From Nitrospinae bacterium RIFCSPLOWO2_12_FULL_45_22 (GTDB lineage Bacteria; 2-12-FULL-45-22), in contig MHDQ01000300.1 in assembly GCA_001803565.1 (NCBI GenBank), positions 1-7,715 on the forward strand: a stretch of 7,715 bases of DNA. Direction: 5' to 3'. Made by a program: the position numbers and the translations under genes. The notes beneath the pieces are model-generated. The model saw only the letters and a list, made by a program, of their open reading frames with translations. It searched no databases and had not been told where the DNA came from. Numbering within the stretch: position 1 is the stretch's first letter; every line of letters starts with the position of its first letter. Shown here one piece after another: positions 5,511 to 7,715 of the stretch.

Positions 5511-6890
5511 ATGCGGGTCTTGCTGCTCAATCCCCCAAATCATTCTTCTTTGACCGCCCGGGTAGGGTGGCAGTTCCCACCATTGGGCTTGCTTTATATT
5601 GCGGCTGTGCTGCGGCAGGCGGGTTTTGAACCAAAAATTATTGACCTCTCTATTCATGATGGCGCTGAGGCCATAGACTTTTCTCCTTATGGAGCCGTTG
5701 GTATATCCTCTGATACTCCCAGGTTTAACCTGGCCTTAGGGTTAGCCAGGCAGGCCCATGCGGCTGGGAAAATGGTCTTTATGGGTGGATTACATCCTAC
5801 CTTTGAGGATACCGAGGCCCTGGAGTCAGGTTGTGTCCACTATGTAGTCAGGGGAGAGGGTGAACTAACGGCCCTAGAACTTCTGGAGTACTTCCGCAAG
5901 AAAAGATATACCTTAAGGCCAGAAGATATCCTGGGGCTATCCTGGAAAGATGAGAAAGGAGAATTGAGACGAAGCCCTGATCGCCCTTTTATTGAAGCCC
6001 TGGATACCCTCCCATTACCAGCCAGGGACTTGATCCCTCTCGGCGCTTACCCAAAGAAGATGGGGAGGAGAAAGGTAACTTCTATCATCTCCAGCCGGGG
6101 CTGCCCTAACCAATGCTCTTTCTGTTCTTGCAATGTCATGGCTGGTGTCCGGTGGCGCACGCGTTCCGTAGAGGCTATCCTGGAAGAGATAGCCCTACTG
6201 GATAGGGATTATGGGATAAAGGCTGTAGGTTTTGCCGATGACAACTTCACCCTGGATGCATCCCGGGTCTGGACTTTTACGGAGCAGATATTAAAGCGGC
6301 AGATGGATGTCCATTGGTTTTGTTCTGCTACCCCAGAGAAATTAGCCCGGAATGAAGAGCTGGTGAAGCAAATGGCCCGGGCAGGTTGTAAATATATGTA
6401 TTTAGGGCTAGAAAGCGGTACTGAACACCAATTGAAAGGTTATCATAAGAAGACCACCGTAGAGGCCGGGGCGCAGGCCATAAAACTCCTTAAAAAATAC
6501 CATATCAAGGCCATCGCTAGCTTTGTCATTGGTGGTATTGAGGAAACCTATGATGATATAATGAAGACCCTAAAATATGCCCTTCGCCTCAACCCACCCA
6601 CAGTCCAGTTTTGCCTCTTGACCCCTTACCCCGGTACAAAAATATATAAAGAGTATCAAGATCGGATTGTGAGTAAAGACTGGCACAAATATGATATCAT
6701 GCACGCTGTATTACGGACCACGCATTTCTCGCCCGAGGAATTGCAAAATATCTTGAAAAGAATGTATATCCGGTTTTATTTCAGGCCAAGACGTATCCCT
6801 ACTTTATTAAAAAACCTTATCCGGGGAACCTTGATCCCCAGAGGGACCAATAAGGTTAAGGTCACAATTACATCGGCTGAGCCGCTATAG
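5511..6890 (+). CDS. Radical SAM protein with N-terminal B12-binding domain
   Basis: The 459-residue protein begins MRVLLLNPPN, the typical opening of cobalamin-binding radical SAM enzymes. It has a Rossmann-like B12-binding domain over about residues 1-135 (QFPPLGLLYIAAVLRQAGFE, FMGGLHPTF, VVRGEGE). No canonical DxHxxG cobalt-ligand motif is evident, as is common in this class. The radical SAM barrel follows with the [4Fe-4S]-binding CPNQCSFC, cysteines 198, 202 and 205, then FADDNF, YLGLESG, SFVIGG and LLTPYPGTKIY. The basic C-terminal tail FYFRPRRIPTLLKNLIRG resembles membrane-associated members of the class. Enzymes of this type do methylations, ring formations and other radical chemistry on unactivated carbons, and the oxygen-sensitive cluster suggests anaerobic function. 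The substrate cannot be told from sequence. It ends in tandem stops TAG TAA. A mutase-family gene follows 149 bases later on the same strand, giving a possible B12-linked pair. Confidence 0.9.
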   Translation: MRVLLLNPPNHSSLTARVGWQFPPLGLLYIAAVLRQAGFEPKIIDLSIHDGAEAIDFSPYGAVGISSDTPRFNLALGLARQAHAAGKMVFMGGLHPTFEDTEALESGCVHYVVRGEGELTALELLEYFRKKRYTLRPEDILGLSWKDEKGELRRSPDRPFIEALDTLPLPARDLIPLGAYPKKMGRRKVTSIISSRGCPNQCSFCSCNVMAGVRWRTRSVEAILEEIALLDRDYGIKAVGFADDNFTLDASRVWTFTEQILKRQMDVHWFCSATPEKLARNEELVKQMARAGCKYMYLGLESGTEHQLKGYHKKTTVEAGAQAIKLLKKYHIKAIASFVIGGIEETYDDIMKTLKYALRLNPPTVQFCLLTPYPGTKIYKEYQDRIVSKDWHKYDIMHAVLRTTHFSPEELQNILKRMYIRFYFRPRRIPTLLKNLIRGTLIPRGTNKVKVTITSAEPL

Positions 6891-6908
6891 TAAACGACAA
6901 AACAAAAT

Positions 6909-6965
6909 TGTCATTTCGACCGTAGGGAGAAATCTTCAAGATTCCTCGCTTCGCTCGGAATGACA
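6909..6965. repeat. 57-bp palindromic dispersed-type repeat
   Basis: The left arm starts TGTCATTTCGACCG at 6909 and the right arm ends GAGCGAAGCGAGG-type sequence read in reverse, closing with GGAATGACA at 6965. The 28-base arms (6909-6936 and 6938-6965) match at 23 of 28 positions around a single central base. Words such as GTCATTCCGAGCGAAGCGAG and TCATTTCGACCG with GGGAGAAATCT recur, from memory, as multi-copy intergenic palindromes in many unrelated bacterial genomes. It starts 18 bases after the radical SAM stop and could also act as a 3' stability element. Confidence 0.75.
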
Positions 6966-6975
6966 GCTTACAAAT

Positions 6976-7004
6976 GTGAACTTATTTAATACGTTCACTA
7001 TAGA
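6976..7004 (+). promoter_or_regulatory. Candidate operator/promoter upstream of the mutase-family gene
   Basis: GTGAAC at 6976-6981 and GTTCAC at 6993-6998 are perfect inverted half-sites with an 11-base spacer. A -10-like TATAGA (4 of 6) follows at 6999-7004, and GTGAAC falls at the -35 position with a 17-base spacer although it matches the consensus poorly. The arrangement would suit a regulator that covers or replaces the -35 contact. Confidence 0.3.
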
Positions 7005-7039
7005 TTAGCAGCAAAAAGCGAAGAGGAGGGCAGGCGGTC

Positions 7040-7715
7040 ATGTTTACTAAGGAATTATTAACCGAATGTCAGAAATTAGAAGAAGCGTGGCAGGCAGAGT
7101 GCCAGCGGCTTTATAGTGAGAAGGGATACCTGGGCGCTACGGGCGCTGGCATCCCGGTGAAAGCCGTTTATACCCCGGCAGATATCCAAAACCTGGACTA
7201 TAAAGATATCAGTATGCCCGGCCTTTTCCCTTACACCCGCGGCATCCACCCATTAATGTATCAATATGCCCAATGGGCTACCCAACAAGGCTTAGGCTAT
7301 GGCTTGCCAGAAAATACCCGTGCCCGATACGACCTGCTAAGAAAAGAGGGTATGGAGGGCTATATCCCCCAGTATTTCATTGTCAATGATGCCGTGGTGC
7401 AGCATGGATATGACCCAGACCACCCGGCTGGTAAAGGCCAAGTCGGTAGATGCGGCACATCCTGGTCTAATATTAAGGATTATGAAATCCTTTTCCATGA
7501 CTTACCCCTGGATAAAACTGGCGTAGTTTTAGGTACCTTTGATACCTCGGCTCCTGCCCTGGCTATGTATATTGTCTGCGCAGAAAAGATGGGCTACCCT
7601 ACCCAAAAACTTCGGGGTCATACTATCAATTGTGCCTATCGGCAGACCGCTATGGATTTGCCCTCTTTCGTCCCGGAAAATGCCTTTAAGGTAGTAGCAG
7701 AAGTGATAAAATATT
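7040..7715 (+). CDS. Methylmalonyl-CoA mutase family large subunit, divergent, 3' end beyond window
   Basis: The open frame begins with ATG at 7040 behind AGGAGG (7024-7029, spacer 10) and runs off the right edge after 225 codons without a stop. The fold signature of the acyl-CoA mutase TIM barrel is clear: PGLFPYTRGIHPLMY at 60-74, HGYDPDHP at 122-129, VGRCGTSWSNIKDYEILFHD at 135-154, IPLD-like LPLDKTGVV and PALAMYIVCAEKMG. By-eye alignment to the Propionibacterium enzyme suggests that key substrate residues differ: Arg82 to Ala77, Arg87 to Gln82, Tyr89 to Gly84, and Arg207 to about Asp206. It is therefore unlikely to isomerise methylmalonyl-CoA, and isobutyryl-, hydroxyisobutyryl-, ethylmalonyl- or alkylsuccinyl-CoA-type mutases, or a non-catalytic role, are all open. 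Whether a C-terminal B12 domain is fused or encoded separately cannot be seen. Confidence 0.85.
   Translation, partial: MFTKELLTECQKLEEAWQAECQRLYSEKGYLGATGAGIPVKAVYTPADIQNLDYKDISMPGLFPYTRGIHPLMYQYAQWATQQGLGYGLPENTRARYDLLRKEGMEGYIPQYFIVNDAVVQHGYDPDHPAGKGQVGRCGTSWSNIKDYEILFHDLPLDKTGVVLGTFDTSAPALAMYIVCAEKMGYPTQKLRGHTINCAYRQTAMDLPSFVPENAFKVVAEVIKY

Noticed and set aside
7040-7715. SpoVR/YcgB as a distant partner for PrkA
   Set aside because: The translated residues carry acyl-CoA mutase signatures and none of SpoVR, so the PrkA partner idea does not apply to this gene.
1-7715. CRISPR array, transposon, phage or defence system
   Set aside because: No direct-repeat array, transposase, integrase, toxin-antitoxin or nuclease gene was seen. 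The repeats present are single palindromes.

Overview
The window looks like chromosomal DNA from an uncultured-type, Gram-negative, probably anaerobic bacterium of moderate G+C. The Gram-negative call rests on a BamD-like outer-membrane assembly lipoprotein and a periplasmic lytic transglycosylase. An anaerobic lifestyle is an inference from a radical SAM enzyme with a B12-type N-terminal domain next to an adenosylcobalamin-mutase-family protein. DUF507, a family common in Aquificota, Nitrospirota and the former Deltaproteobacteria, is also present. No phylum can be named from this sequence alone.

Layout. (1) 1-180: a sigma70-type promoter, a complete tRNA-Gly(CCC) with encoded CCA, and a weak terminator. 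(2) 214-2752, plus strand: a DUF507 protein, then a full-length PrkA (YeaG-type) AAA+ protein whose start is probably a TTG behind a strong Shine-Dalgarno. (3) 2753-2831: a convergent gap with a long imperfect inverted repeat that could stop transcription from both sides. (4) 2832-4837, minus strand: a tightly overlapping cell-envelope operon read bamD, then a lytic transglycosylase, then pgsA. (5) 4838-4968: structured non-coding DNA with two hairpins. (6) 4969-5358, minus strand: a small secreted protein of unknown function, whose good promoter lies so close to the ATG that the mRNA should be almost leaderless. (7) 5359-5510: a divergent control region with a 19-bp palindrome. (8) 5511-6890, plus strand: a B12-binding-domain radical SAM protein. 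(9) 6891-7039: a 57-bp palindromic repeat of dispersed-repeat type and a possible operator/promoter. (10) 7040-7715, plus strand: the N-terminal 225 codons of a protein of the methylmalonyl-CoA mutase large-subunit family, cut by the window edge.

How the genes fit. Region 4 is a coherent envelope module: outer-membrane protein assembly (BamD), peptidoglycan turnover (lytic transglycosylase) and anionic phospholipid synthesis (PgsA). The right end may be a cobalamin-dependent catabolic or biosynthetic unit. The mutase-like protein keeps the family fold signature but appears to have lost the residues that bind methylmalonyl-CoA, so its substrate is open. This is the strongest candidate for undescribed biology here. 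I saw no CRISPR array, transposase, phage gene or defence system.
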